Positions 43,777 to 53,286 of a stretch of 64,000 nt of DNA are shown piece by piece (within the stretch, counting starts at the first letter, position 1; each line of letters starts with the position of its first letter). The stretch is from contig JAFRKO010000042.1 in NCBI GenBank assembly GCA_017431685.1, positions 1 to 64,000 on the forward strand, in the 5' to 3' direction. The stretch comes from Mogibacterium sp. (GTDB lineage Bacteria > Bacillota > Clostridia > Peptostreptococcales > Anaerovoracaceae). Below the pieces are notes generated by a model, which searched no databases, was not told the origin of the DNA, and saw only the letters and a program-made list of their open reading frames with translations. The position numbers were made by a program, and so were the translations under genes.

Positions 43777-44841
43777 ATGGTTTTCTTTATCATGATCCTG
43801 TTGATGATAGCCCTGACTGGTGCGGATTTTGCCAAGCCGGGGGAATTCAATACGGATTATCTGAAAAAGAAAAATACTACAGCCATTAACGGGCTGTTTG
43901 TAATATTGGTATTATTCAGTCATTATGCGCAGTATGCTGATTTCAGCGGACCTTATGACATTCCATATCTTGTTTTGAGGAAACATTTAAAGCAGATGGT
44001 GGTTGCAACTTTCATGTTCTATTCAGGATATGGAATGATGGAAGCAATCAGGACAAAAGGAGACGTATATATTAACAAGATACCGGACAAATTCTGGAAG
44101 CTCCTTCTCCGTTTTGATATAGCTGTTTTGCTATATCTATTGCTGAACGCAGCTTTGGGGATCAGATATCCGATTGAGCGGGTGCTGCTTGCATTTACGA
44201 CCTGGACCGCTGTTGGCAATTCAAACTGGTATATCACAGCTGTACTGATACTGTATATCATCCTGTATGTATCTTTCAAACCATGTATTTCCGGAGGCAA
44301 TTACAGAAACAAACGTATATGGGGGATTGCTTTGACTTTTGCCATTACTGCAGTGGCGATTTACATTCAGATAAAGATCGGAAGGCCGGATTATTGTTAC
44401 AATACTATGATGATTCTCCCTTTGGGATGCCTTTATTCGGAGCTGCGCGGAGATATTGAAAAAATCATAATGCGCAGTGATGCAGCATATCTGATTGTTT
44501 TGACAATAGTGACAGGTGTATATATAGTTTCTTTTTTTCACAGAGAATCATTCGGCATAGCAGGGTATACATTCTGGGGCATGGCGTTTATAGCTATGGT
44601 ACTGCTGGTGACAATGAAACTGTCAGTGTATAACGGATTCCTTGAATGGACGGGGATACATGTTTTCGGGATATATATACTTCAGCGAATACCGATGAGT
44701 ATACTAGACCAGATGGGATATATCGAAAATCATAAATACATGTCTCTGGTCGCGGCCATTGTTGCTTCATTTGCCATGGCTGCTGTATTTCAGAAATATA
44801 CAGACAAACTGATACGGTTTATAACAGCCAGACGCACATAA
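43777..44841 (+). CDS. Membrane acyltransferase (acyltransferase-3-like)
   Basis: A 354-residue protein with about 10 helices. INGLFVILVLFSHYAQY near residue 35-50 matches the H-containing first catalytic region of acyltransferase-3 proteins, and WYITAVLILYIILY and FMFYSGYGMM follow in the expected order. The usual HxxxR arginine is not evident in this region, so the match is partial. It may O-acetylate the polymer during export. The C-terminal half is purely membrane. GAAGGGA lies before the ATG. Confidence 0.75.
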   Translation: MVFFIMILLMIALTGADFAKPGEFNTDYLKKKNTTAINGLFVILVLFSHYAQYADFSGPYDIPYLVLRKHLKQMVVATFMFYSGYGMMEAIRTKGDVYINKIPDKFWKLLLRFDIAVLLYLLLNAALGIRYPIERVLLAFTTWTAVGNSNWYITAVLILYIILYVSFKPCISGGNYRNKRIWGIALTFAITAVAIYIQIKIGRPDYCYNTMMILPLGCLYSELRGDIEKIIMRSDAAYLIVLTIVTGVYIVSFFHRESFGIAGYTFWGMAFIAMVLLVTMKLSVYNGFLEWTGIHVFGIYILQRIPMSILDQMGYIENHKYMSLVAAIVASFAMAAVFQKYTDKLIRFITARRT

Positions 44842-44876
44842 TCGACACAGCAGGCATCAACAGGAGACAAAGGATC

Positions 44877-45734
44877 ATGATAAAAGAAAATGGCGCCGAA
44901 GTAATGACGCCTGAAAACAATATCATAATAGCTGATGATCTGAAATGCAGTGACTGCACCATTGATTTCAGGGGCAGCGGCAATATATTGTATGCAGAGC
45001 CGGGTGTCGATCTGGCCGACAGCACCATAGTTTTCTTCGGAGACAATGCTCTCCTTTACCTTTCAGAGAACAAAAGGCATCAGTATAAGCTCAAGCTGGA
45101 TCTCTGGCGGGAGACAACGGTGTACTTTGGAAAGAACAGCTATTTCAACGGCTTTTTCTCTGCCATCGCTTCAGAGAGGCAGAACCTCATAGTTGGAGAA
45201 AACGGTGTTTTCTCGTTTGGCATTTGGCTCAGGACTGCTGATCCGCATCTGATATATGACATATCGACCGGAAAGCGTACAAACATGAGCAAAAGCATAA
45301 TGATCGGCGATCATGTCTGGATAGGGCAGAATGCTCTGATCCTAAAAGGCTCCAGGATTGGCTCGGGCAGCATCATAGCCGCAGCTGCGGTACTGGCCGG
45401 AAAAGAAGTTCCTTCCAATTCGGTATTCGCTGGCAACCCGGCACGTTTGGTAAAGGACAAAGTTTTCTTTGTAGGCAGAAGCGTTCATAACTACACCCAA
45501 AAGAAAACCGAACGTTCCATGAACTCTGATGTGAAAGATTTCATCTATAAGGAGCCGGCTAAGAGATTCGATTTCGAGGGTATAAACAAGGCGCTCACGA
45601 GCGCTTCGGATGCCGGTAAGAGACTGGATATAGTCAGGGAAAAAATAGCAGAGCGCTCTGATAAGGACAGATTCCACATAGGGACAGGTGTCGATCATAA
45701 AAGATCACATCTGTTCTTCGGAAAGCGCGGATAG
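44877..45734 (+). CDS. Hexapeptide-repeat acyltransferase
   Basis: A 285-residue beta-helix protein. Regular hexapeptide turns run from about 15 to 200. RTADPHLIYD holds the presumed catalytic His, and GDHVWIGQNALILKGSRIG with FAGNPARLVKD are the conserved closing turns of maltose/galactoside O-acetyltransferase relatives. A C-terminal extension of about 80 residues rich in charged residues is unusual. It is cytoplasmic and probably acetylates a sugar or nucleotide-sugar precursor of the polymer. It sits between an acyltransferase-3-like gene and the GT2-TagF fusion gene. Confidence 0.85.
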   Translation: MIKENGAEVMTPENNIIIADDLKCSDCTIDFRGSGNILYAEPGVDLADSTIVFFGDNALLYLSENKRHQYKLKLDLWRETTVYFGKNSYFNGFFSAIASERQNLIVGENGVFSFGIWLRTADPHLIYDISTGKRTNMSKSIMIGDHVWIGQNALILKGSRIGSGSIIAAAAVLAGKEVPSNSVFAGNPARLVKDKVFFVGRSVHNYTQKKTERSMNSDVKDFIYKEPAKRFDFEGINKALTSASDAGKRLDIVREKIAERSDKDRFHIGTGVDHKRSHLFFGKRG

Positions 45735-45765
45735 GCTTTGAACATTTTAGGCACAGGAGGCCCGG

Positions 45766-48393
45766 ATGTCTGATATAAAATATAAGATCTCGGTTATTAC
45801 ACCTATATACAATGCGGAAAGATTCCTTTATGAAGCCATCGAAAGTGTGATCACTCAGTCGATGGGGTTTGATGATATACAGCTTATTTTGGTTGATGAT
45901 GGCAGCCCGGACAGCAGTGCAGATATCTGCATGCGATATGCCGCCGCTCATCCGGATAACATTATTTATGTCAAAAAGGAAAACGGCGGGGTTTCAAGTG
46001 CCAGAAACGCCGGCATAAACTATGTATCCGGCAAATATATCATATTCATGGATTCGGATGATCGGTGGGACTGCGAAGCGTTTTTACGTATATATGAATT
46101 TTTTGAGGCTCATCCCGGGAAATTTGATGTGTGCAGCTGCCGCATAAAGTTTTTCGGAGATTATGAGGGAAGAGAGCACCCTCTTAATTATAAGTTTACA
46201 AATGGAGCACGTGTGGCTGATCTGATCGAAGAACCAGAGATCATCAGCTCAACTATAGGAAGTGTTGCTGTAAGAGCTTCTGCTGTCGGAGAACTCAGGT
46301 TCAATGAAAAGATTTCTGCCGGTGAGGACTCGCTGTTTGTCAACAGCCTGCTGCTTGAGAAGCCATGTCTCGGTATATTACCTGATGCGTTATTTTACTA
46401 TAGAAGAAATATGAATCAGAGCAGCGGCTCGTCATCGGCTACGCGTAAAGTGTCGTGGTATACTATTGTTCCCGATCAGTACTATCTGGGCCTCTGCGGA
46501 AGGTCGATCGAAAAGCACGGCGAAGTGCTTCCTTTCATCCAGTATGTGATCATGTATGATCTGCGCTGGAGAAAGTACGACCCTTACATGATGACGGTGC
46601 TTTCAGACGATGAAAGAGAGCAGCACTTAAGGATATTGAGGGAGGTGCTCTCTCATATAGACAATAAAGTGATAAGGAAAGCAGAAGGCTTCAATCAATA
46701 CCGAAGGCTCTATCTGTTCGAACTGAAGCATGGCTCGGGTCTACCTGCCAGAGCAGAGCTTAAGGAAGGGGTTTTAAGGTACCGTAAGACACGGATTTTC
46801 AACTTTACGGTAAGTAATGTTGCCCGCGTTACTGTATTCGAATTTGAGAACGGAGGCCTTACCATCGAAGGTGTATGCGGTATAAAAGGGCTGGCTCAGG
46901 ATTATGAGCTGGCCGCAAAAGATGACAAAGGTAATCTCTATCCCGCAGTTATGGAGCCGTATGAAAAAAGGGATGTAAGAGGATTTGCCGGGGAATATGT
47001 GATACATGGCGAGAGTTTTCGCATTACCATGCCGATCCGCTCCGGAATGACAGTAAAGCTCGCTCTTATGATTAGAGATGAGGAAATAACTCTGAATCCG
47101 TTTTTTGATGATTATCTGCGAATTCGCAATATGGCAAAGACCGGGACGGCAGACTATTGTTTCAGGGAAGGGTATATTATTCGAAATATAGCAGGTGAGC
47201 TAACAATTGTTAAGGACAACGTCGTAAACAGGTTGAAGGCAGAACAGGCCTGGAAGAGGTCTGTAAATAATGCAGAGAATCCGGAAACCGAAGCACAGCA
47301 TCGATATGAGATAGAACTGGGCAAGATCATGAGAAGCGCAAAAGCTGGTAACCAGGTAGTTTTCATTTCTGGCAGAGCTGATGACGTGCTGTGCGATAAC
47401 ATGCAGCATGTATACGACCGGATAAGTCTTCCAAAGACGTTTTATTCAAAGACCGGGATTTATCGTGATCCGGAAATGTACAGGAAAGCAGCGGAGCTGG
47501 TATGCTCTGCAAAAGTAATAGTTACTGATGATTATCTTCCTGTACTTCCTAACTATCATAAACAAGCAGGACAGCACATAGTACAGCTCTGGCATGCAAC
47601 AGGAGCATACAAACACTTTGGAAAGGATTCAGGCTCGATTCATCCGGCAAAAGACCGTCTTTACCACAAAGACTACGATCTTGTGACTGTCAGTTCCGAG
47701 GGTATCAGACAGATATATGCCGATTGCTTCAGGATCCCCGTTGAGCGGGTCAGAGCAACAGGTGTAGCAAGGACTGATGATCTGTTTGACATTAGGCTTA
47801 AAGAAAAGGCTTTGGAAAGAATATATATAAAACATCCGGAGTTCAGGGATAAAGAAATCATACTGTATGCTCCAACGTTCAGAGATGTCCCGGGCAGAGG
47901 AAGATCACATTTCAGCCCACAAATGGATTTCAGAGTATTGTCGGAAGCTATTGGCAAAGATCGAGTCTTTGTTTTATGTCCTCATCCTGTTATGACTGAG
48001 CCAATAATAACGGAGCATTATGATAATGTAGTTGAAATCAGAGATGTCTCCACATCAGATATGATGTATGCAGGAAGTACGCTCGTTACAGACTATTCGT
48101 CAGTTATTTTTGAGTTTGCGCTTATGGGCAAACCTATTCTGTTCTACTGCTATGACTACGACACTTACGAGAGAGATTTCTATCTGGATATGGAGCATGA
48201 ACTGCCTGGACCGCTCCTGAAGACTCAGGAGGAGCTGATGCATTATCTTAAGGGTCAGGTTATTAACTTTGAAGATAATTATAGTAGGTTTTGCGAAAAG
48301 TATGCAGGAGCATGCGACGGACACAGTACTGAAAGAATATGTGATTTGATAAACGACCTGTATCACGACATAGATCCGCAGGACAGGAGATGA
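45766..48393 (+). CDS. GT2 glycosyltransferase fused to TagF-like glycerophosphotransferase
   Basis: An 875-residue fusion. Residues 1-320 are a GT-A transferase (SVITPIYNAERF, VDDGSPDS, SSARNAG, FMDSDDRWD). A linker domain of beta character (about 340-470) follows. Residues 500-875 are a TagF-type domain: LWHATGAYKHFG, ATGVARTDDLF, LYAPTFRD, CPHPVM and VTDYSSVIFEFALMGKP. It could add a sugar and a glycerol phosphate alternately, so one protein might build a repeat unit. AGGAGG is 6 bases before the ATG. It converges tail to tail with the GT2 gene on the other strand, with only 4 bp between the stops. Confidence 0.9.
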   Translation: MSDIKYKISVITPIYNAERFLYEAIESVITQSMGFDDIQLILVDDGSPDSSADICMRYAAAHPDNIIYVKKENGGVSSARNAGINYVSGKYIIFMDSDDRWDCEAFLRIYEFFEAHPGKFDVCSCRIKFFGDYEGREHPLNYKFTNGARVADLIEEPEIISSTIGSVAVRASAVGELRFNEKISAGEDSLFVNSLLLEKPCLGILPDALFYYRRNMNQSSGSSSATRKVSWYTIVPDQYYLGLCGRSIEKHGEVLPFIQYVIMYDLRWRKYDPYMMTVLSDDEREQHLRILREVLSHIDNKVIRKAEGFNQYRRLYLFELKHGSGLPARAELKEGVLRYRKTRIFNFTVSNVARVTVFEFENGGLTIEGVCGIKGLAQDYELAAKDDKGNLYPAVMEPYEKRDVRGFAGEYVIHGESFRITMPIRSGMTVKLALMIRDEEITLNPFFDDYLRIRNMAKTGTADYCFREGYIIRNIAGELTIVKDNVVNRLKAEQAWKRSVNNAENPETEAQHRYEIELGKIMRSAKAGNQVVFISGRADDVLCDNMQHVYDRISLPKTFYSKTGIYRDPEMYRKAAELVCSAKVIVTDDYLPVLPNYHKQAGQHIVQLWHATGAYKHFGKDSGSIHPAKDRLYHKDYDLVTVSSEGIRQIYADCFRIPVERVRATGVARTDDLFDIRLKEKALERIYIKHPEFRDKEIILYAPTFRDVPGRGRSHFSPQMDFRVLSEAIGKDRVFVLCPHPVMTEPIITEHYDNVVEIRDVSTSDMMYAGSTLVTDYSSVIFEFALMGKPILFYCYDYDTYERDFYLDMEHELPGPLLKTQEELMHYLKGQVINFEDNYSRFCEKYAGACDGHSTERICDLINDLYHDIDPQDRR

Positions 48394-48397
48394 GGCA

Positions 48398-49744
48398 TTA
48401 TACCTTGTATTCAGGTGCTGCAGCGATTTCGTTGCCGTTTGCGATTATTGTCCATTCCAGCACTTTTGGATCTGTGCACTTTGAAGCGGGTATCCTGACA
48501 GAAAAATCATAAATACTGCTGATAGGAGTATCAGCAAAAGAAAAGCGGGTCTTTGAAGGCGTGCGGGATATACTGGCAATATACTTGGAATTGCCGCAGC
48601 AGACTCTGATTGAAAAGGAGTCGATTATCTCGGGACATCTGATGGTTCCGCTTATTTTTATTCCTAGAAATGACTGATGAATTGTTTTGATTATCAGACT
48701 GTCTTTGCTGAACAATCGTCCGGCACGATGATTGTTCACATATACATATCCGTTTCTGAGAGAAATCAAACTCTTTAGAGAAACTGCCCCATATTTCTGT
48801 GTAAAAAGATAAATCTTGGTTTCAGTAAGCATTTTTGGTGCTGAACATATCACATCATCATCCAGGCGGGAAATTAAATTATTCAGCAACTCAATATAAG
48901 GCTCGCTGATCTGTTGAGGTATAGTGTCAGGAATAGCGGATGTGACACGGTATTTCAATGCGTTTATAAGTGCATACTGCACGTATGGTATTATGCGGCC
49001 ATACAAATCTGCAGAAAGATCCGCAAGATATTCATAATAATACCTTGCTGTGTCAATATATGCAGTCGGCTTACTCAGTTTAGTCTGCGTAAGAGAGATT
49101 TCAGTATTGCGCTTTCTTATATGGTAGACTGAACCTGCAAGAAGCCCGTATTGACGAGCTTTCAATATCAGCTGATTTATGAATTTGGCATCTTCACCAT
49201 AACTCAGTCGCGTATCAAATGTAAGGTCTCTGATGTCTTCGGACCGGCAGAAAGCCGAACAAACCGAGAATTGCCCATAGGTCGGGTGCTCGAAGATGTC
49301 ACATATCATGTCGCCGTCTTTGAATTTGTAGTCGAGTTTGTGATACCCGGTATCTGCTTCGAAATAGTCCATCCTGCAGGCAATAACATTGATGTTTTCT
49401 CCATTGCTTTCGAACATATCCCAGACAGACCTGAAAGCATCAATATCCCAACGGTCATCGCCATCCATAAAATTTGTATATTTGCCGGCAATAAAAGGAA
49501 TACCGGCATTTCTGGCTGCGGAAACACCGGCATTTTCCTGATAAACGTAGGTGACGTTATCAGGATAAGCGTCTCTGATTGACAGACAGATCTGCTCCGT
49601 GTCATCTGTGCTGCCGTCATTTACAAGAATAAGCTGGATGTTTTCTTCAAATCCTATGCTTTGGGCGAGCACACTGTCGACGGTTTCTGTCAGATATGCG
49701 CTGACGTTATATAGAGGTATGATAACTGAAAATTTGTAATCCAT
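48398..49744 (-). CDS. GT2-family glycosyltransferase
   Basis: A 448-residue protein on the reverse strand. The GT-A domain (1-240) has SVIIPLYNVSAYL, LVNDGSTDDTEQ, SAARNAG and FMDGDDRWD, closely resembling the N-terminal part of the fusion protein encoded next door (45766). The C-terminal 110 residues match its linker region in position but lack any TagF domain. It looks like a truncated relative of the fusion or the ancestor of one half. It is followed by the FxLYD protein gene upstream on the same strand (45 bp away). Confidence 0.88.
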   Translation of the reverse strand: MDYKFSVIIPLYNVSAYLTETVDSVLAQSIGFEENIQLILVNDGSTDDTEQICLSIRDAYPDNVTYVYQENAGVSAARNAGIPFIAGKYTNFMDGDDRWDIDAFRSVWDMFESNGENINVIACRMDYFEADTGYHKLDYKFKDGDMICDIFEHPTYGQFSVCSAFCRSEDIRDLTFDTRLSYGEDAKFINQLILKARQYGLLAGSVYHIRKRNTEISLTQTKLSKPTAYIDTARYYYEYLADLSADLYGRIIPYVQYALINALKYRVTSAIPDTIPQQISEPYIELLNNLISRLDDDVICSAPKMLTETKIYLFTQKYGAVSLKSLISLRNGYVYVNNHRAGRLFSKDSLIIKTIHQSFLGIKISGTIRCPEIIDSFSIRVCCGNSKYIASISRTPSKTRFSFADTPISSIYDFSVRIPASKCTDPKVLEWTIIANGNEIAAAPEYKV

Positions 49745-49789
49745 AAAAGAAGTATATCATAAAAAACGACTGGAAAAACAAAGAGAGTA

Positions 49790-50614
49790 TTACTGACCGG
49801 TTTCTGCAGACTTTTTGAAACTGGCAGTTTCAGATGAGATCCTGTAACTGACGACCTTATCTGATGTACTGATGAACCGCAGAGGTATTACTCCTCCTGC
49901 CGGGATGTCTGTCAGATATATCGATGACGTCTCTACACTCTTGCCGGCTTTATCGAGCAGTTCCACATCTATGTTGAGGTAGTCGATGTCTCTTCCGGAA
50001 TCATTTCTTATGCTGGCAAAGAATGTATTTATCCCATCTCTGTCAGTGTTATGAAATGTAAGCCCGCTGAGTGTTTCGAGAAGCCACCCCTGAGACAGGA
50101 GATATTCCGTCTCCTCGCTATAAGCATCGCTGCTGAGGTCCAGACCGTACTCTCCTCTGTACAATTTGTATAATGCACGCACTCTGCGGCCGTATGGCTC
50201 TGAAAAAGCAGCCCAGAATTTGTTAAAGTCGCTGGCAGGATCAAACTGCCTGGCTGCGCTGCGGCAGCTCTTCAGTGCTGAAGTATATTCTTTGGCAAGG
50301 TCTGCAAGTTCATCATCCTTGTACTTCCGGTTCATATATTCGGAGACAGCATCATATTCGGCGTCTATGAAAGACGTATCCGTGATCCGTCCGTCAGTCT
50401 GCAGCTGTGTTTCGTCAGCATCAAGAGACCACCCGGCGTACAATCCGCGTTCAACATTACGGGTGAATCTCTGATCGATGGAAGTCATCGTGAGAAGAGT
50501 CCATACTTCGGCGGTCACCGCAGCGATAAGTAAAAGTATTACAACAAGAAGCGCGTTTCTGCGCCTTCTTTTCCTTGCCTCTATTTCCTGTTTTCTGTAT
50601 CTGTCTGTTCTCAT
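49790..50614 (-). CDS. Membrane-anchored FxLYD-domain protein of unknown function
   Basis: A 274-residue protein. A basic N-terminus (QEIEARKRRRRN) leads into one membrane helix (about 21-41), then an external helical region (about 45-180) and a C-terminal beta-sandwich of FxLYD type (GLTFHNTDRDGINTFFASIR, LNIDVELLDKAG). The domain is common in Gram-positive exported proteins; the function is open. ATG 50614 is supported by a promoter whose start point lies about 4 bases upstream. A longer frame from 50680 would begin upstream of that promoter. It is likely co-transcribed with the GT2 gene downstream. Confidence 0.75.
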   Translation of the reverse strand: MRTDRYRKQEIEARKRRRRNALLVVILLLIAAVTAEVWTLLTMTSIDQRFTRNVERGLYAGWSLDADETQLQTDGRITDTSFIDAEYDAVSEYMNRKYKDDELADLAKEYTSALKSCRSAARQFDPASDFNKFWAAFSEPYGRRVRALYKLYRGEYGLDLSSDAYSEETEYLLSQGWLLETLSGLTFHNTDRDGINTFFASIRNDSGRDIDYLNIDVELLDKAGKSVETSSIYLTDIPAGGVIPLRFISTSDKVVSYRISSETASFKKSAETGQ

Positions 50615-50624
50615 TTCAAAGCAG

Positions 50625-50653
50625 ATTATAGAGTATACAGTTAAGTCTGGCAA
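50625..50653 (-). promoter_or_regulatory. Sigma-70-type promoter of the leftward FxLYD/GT2 unit
   Basis: Read on the minus strand, TTGCCA (50653-50648) and TATAAT (50630-50625) are 17 bp apart. The expected start point is at about 50618, only a few bases before ATG 50614, so the mRNA would be nearly leaderless. No Shine-Dalgarno sequence is seen, in agreement. Confidence 0.7.
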
Positions 50654-50668
50654 GCCGCAGAGGGGTAT

Positions 50669-50696
50669 TTGACTGATCATGCATTAATAATATAAT
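50669..50696 (+). promoter_or_regulatory. Sigma-70-type promoter of the tagD unit
   Basis: TTGACT (50669-50674) and TATAAT (50691-50696) lie 16 bp apart, about 70 bp before the tagD start. It is divergent from the leftward promoter at 50625-50653, with 15 bp between their -35 boxes, so the two could compete or share a regulator. Confidence 0.75.
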
Positions 50697-50773
50697 ATTA
50701 TCAAAGTATGATTTCCGGCGGAACAGCCGCCGGCGGCATATCAAGGACAATAACAGCTGGAGGGAGTCAGTAT

Positions 50774-51208
50774 ATGGTGATAGGATACACAACAGGTGTT
50801 TATGATCTGTTTCATATAGGCCATCTTAATCTATTAAAAAATGCGAAGGGCATGTGCGACAAGCTGATCGTGGGAGTGACAGTCGATGAATTAGTCGAAT
50901 ATAAAGGCAAACAGGCTATGATTCCTTTTGAAGACAGGATAGAGATAGTCAGAAGCATCAAATATGTAGATGCAGCTGTACCTCAGTATGATATGGACAA
51001 ATTGACTGCCTGTAAAAAACTGGGTGCAGATTATCTATTCGTAGGTGACGACTGGTACGCGACCGAGAAGTGGCAGGAGTACGAAAAAGCCTTTGAAGAA
51101 GAAGGCATAAAGATAATCTACTTCCCATACACGAAGGGAGTATCGTCGACAAGGATATCAGAGGCACTGAGGCATGTCCGCGGAACGACTCTTCACGAAG
51201 TGAAGTAG
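50774..51208 (+). CDS. tagD: Glycerol-3-phosphate cytidylyltransferase (TagD)
   Basis: A 144-residue nucleotidyltransferase. TTGVYDLFHIGHLNLL holds the HxGH motif and GVSSTRISE corresponds to the RTxGISTT motif. It makes CDP-glycerol from CTP and glycerol-3-phosphate, the donor for the TagF-like enzymes encoded at 40337 and 45766. The start ATG 50774 is preceded by GGAGGGA; the frame is open upstream to 50708, but that stretch (Gly/Ala-rich) is not part of the family. A promoter lies at 50669-50696. Length fits TagD (about 130-145). Confidence 0.93.
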   Translation: MVIGYTTGVYDLFHIGHLNLLKNAKGMCDKLIVGVTVDELVEYKGKQAMIPFEDRIEIVRSIKYVDAAVPQYDMDKLTACKKLGADYLFVGDDWYATEKWQEYEKAFEEEGIKIIYFPYTKGVSSTRISEALRHVRGTTLHEVK

Positions 51209-51219
51209 TGAAAGGATAA

Positions 51220-52257
51220 ATGATGATAGTAGATCCGGTATATTGTGCCAGTTCATTTTTCGAGTTCAGGATGATCGAAGACTTCAATCACATTTTTGCG
51301 CCAGGAGTATTTCCGCGCAGATTTGAGATACCGCAGAACAGGACTCCTGTGCATGACAGCTTTGAGCTTGAGACTGCGCTCAGAAAGGCAGTCAGCGATG
51401 CTCTTCAAAGCGGCAGCTGTGCTCTGATGCTCAGCAGCGGCATCGATTCAGCGATCCTTGCGAAGATGATGCCCGAAGGATCAAAGGCCTATACGCTGAG
51501 GTGCTGCGCACCGGGAGCTGTAGATGAAACGGCACAGGCTAAGATATTTGCAGAGACCTGCGGACTTGATCATGAAATTATAGATATAACCTGGGATGAC
51601 TATGTCAGATACACGCCGTCTCTGCTGAGACACATGGGTCAGCCGATACACTCAATAGAACCGCAGATACACAAAGCTGCCCTGACTGCAAAGGCAGCAG
51701 GCTTCGATACTCTTATTTTCGGCGAGACCGCTGACATAATTTACGGAGGTCACAGTATACAGCTGTGCCGCGAGTTCGGCCTTGATGAATACATTGATTA
51801 TCACAATTTCATCGATCCTCGAAGCGTGCTGAAAGAAGGAGTGATAATCAGGGATGCTTATGAACGGCACTTTGCTGACGGCAGAATGGATGTATACGGC
51901 TTCCTGAACGACACTCACCTGAGACAGTCGCCGAATTCATATGTCAATTCATGCTCGCTTGCCGGGATCAGATTTGCGGCACCATACCTGACGACTGAGC
52001 TCGCGGTACCGCTCGATCTTGACCGCATACGCTCAGGGGAGAATAAGTATCTCGTGCGCGAGCTGTTCCACAGACTTTATCCTGACATGGGACAGCCTAA
52101 AAAGCTGCCGATGCCGAGGGCGCTCGCGCAGTGGATGGCGGATTACGAGGGAGCAACGAGGCAGGAGTTTTATCCGGGAGCCGGCAGAGACATGACTCCC
52201 GATCAGAAATGGTATATTTACATCACAGAGATGTTTATGAATATGGTTGTTGATTAG
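51220..52257 (+). CDS. Asparagine-synthase-like protein without glutaminase domain
   Basis: A 345-residue protein with the PP-loop LSSGIDSAI (about 69-77) and the GETADIIYGG block of the asparagine synthase synthetase domain. The N-terminal Ntn-glutaminase domain is absent: residue 2 is not Cys and only about 45 residues precede the domain. Such stand-alone enzymes use ATP to activate a carboxylate and join it to an amine taken from another source. It starts 11 bp after tagD, so it may amidate a polymer precursor. The exact substrate cannot be told. Confidence 0.8.
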   Translation: MMIVDPVYCASSFFEFRMIEDFNHIFAPGVFPRRFEIPQNRTPVHDSFELETALRKAVSDALQSGSCALMLSSGIDSAILAKMMPEGSKAYTLRCCAPGAVDETAQAKIFAETCGLDHEIIDITWDDYVRYTPSLLRHMGQPIHSIEPQIHKAALTAKAAGFDTLIFGETADIIYGGHSIQLCREFGLDEYIDYHNFIDPRSVLKEGVIIRDAYERHFADGRMDVYGFLNDTHLRQSPNSYVNSCSLAGIRFAAPYLTTELAVPLDLDRIRSGENKYLVRELFHRLYPDMGQPKKLPMPRALAQWMADYEGATRQEFYPGAGRDMTPDQKWYIYITEMFMNMVVD

Positions 52258-52288
52258 GCTTGTGCAGGCCATAAGTGTACAAAAGGGA

Positions 52289-53218
52289 ATGGAGAAAAAA
52301 ACGGTTTTAAAAAAGATAGCGAAGAAAGCAGCGGCGATACTTTTAGTCGCCTGCTTTTTTGTGAATATTCCTTTCGCAGCGCTTCAGTTTACTGACGCGT
52401 CAGGAGAGGTAAAGATGGGGCAGGCAAAGAGAGGCGAGAACGGCGTCAAAGGCAATAAGCCAGGCGATAAAAGCGGCAGAGAGGTGCTTATCTCTGACTG
52501 GTCATACAGTGTGTTTCCAAGAGCATCTGAACACTGGTCGTATGTCATAAGGGCAAAAGATCCTGATGTAGGGAGAAGGCTTGCAGAGAATATGAAAAAG
52601 GGATGCTTAAATGATCACATAGGATATGATCAGAATTATCCTGACCGGGGAACTCTGTACAATGAAGCGAAAAAAGTCGGATGGGACTTGTCAAAAGTAG
52701 AGAAAAACTGCGAGACTACCTGCACGTGCATCATAGCGGTGTGTCTCAACGCCGAAGGCATAAAAGCTCCGAGGTACTGGATGTCGGGTGATGTAAAGGA
52801 CGATCTTGAGGCGACCGGAAAGTTCTACATCTTTGACTCCGAAAAGTATACGACATCATCATCAAGGCTTGCGGTAGGAGATATACTCGTTAATCCGGGA
52901 AAGCACACTGCAGTGGTGGTGGAGAGCCCTCATCCGTTTACCTATCCTGTGAAATACACTAAAACCACAGGAAAGACCGGAACCGCGCAGGTAGCCGAAA
53001 AGGCGGAAATGACCCTTAATCTGAATAATGGAGAGGATCCGGTAATCGTAACTGCGGATAAGGAGCTGGATCTGTCAGAATATGAGCCTGAAAAGAACGA
53101 ATTCAGGTTCATAGGATGGGAAAGGACCGGCGCAAGTTCATTTTCTGCGCGCTATGAAGGCAAAAGCGCAGCGATAGTGGTAAACAGCGATCCGGTCAAC
53201 ATCTCAGATCAGGATTAA
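52289..53218 (+). CDS. Secreted peptidoglycan-amidohydrolase-like protein (NlpC/P60-like)
   Basis: A 309-residue exported protein with a signal peptide (about 1-30). GQAKRGENGVKGNKPGDKSG and EVLISDWSYS resemble the start of phage-type cysteine peptidoglycan hydrolases. CETTCTCIIAVCLNAEGI should contain the catalytic Cys, and GDILVNPGKHTAVVVE the His. The C-terminal 75 residues form a beta-domain with FIGWERTG like surface-repeat proteins. ATG 52289 fits the signal peptide but lacks good ribosome-site spacing (AAAAGGG ends 2 bases before). It may modify the wall while the polymer is attached. Confidence 0.72.
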   Translation: MEKKTVLKKIAKKAAAILLVACFFVNIPFAALQFTDASGEVKMGQAKRGENGVKGNKPGDKSGREVLISDWSYSVFPRASEHWSYVIRAKDPDVGRRLAENMKKGCLNDHIGYDQNYPDRGTLYNEAKKVGWDLSKVEKNCETTCTCIIAVCLNAEGIKAPRYWMSGDVKDDLEATGKFYIFDSEKYTTSSSRLAVGDILVNPGKHTAVVVESPHPFTYPVKYTKTTGKTGTAQVAEKAEMTLNLNNGEDPVIVTADKELDLSEYEPEKNEFRFIGWERTGASSFSARYEGKSAAIVVNSDPVNISDQD

Positions 53219-53252
53219 AGATAATCGTGAATATTCAGAATAAAAAAGAATC

Positions 53253-53286
53253 CCGCGTCACAGGATCCCCTCTGACGCGGATTTTT
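53253..53286. terminator. Bidirectional terminator between convergent genes
   Basis: CCGCGTCA (53253-53260) and TGACGCGG (53273-53280) form a perfect 8-bp stem, with A/T runs on both sides (AAAAAAG before, TTTTT at 53282-53286). It serves the rightward hydrolase gene and the leftward CapA-like gene. The stop codon of the CapA-like gene lies in the left arm of the stem. Confidence 0.85.

Noticed and set aside
50615-50680. Upstream extension of the FxLYD protein to ATG 50680
   Set aside because: It would start upstream of the -35 box of the only good leftward promoter, and the extra residues precede the basic stretch that normally starts such anchors.
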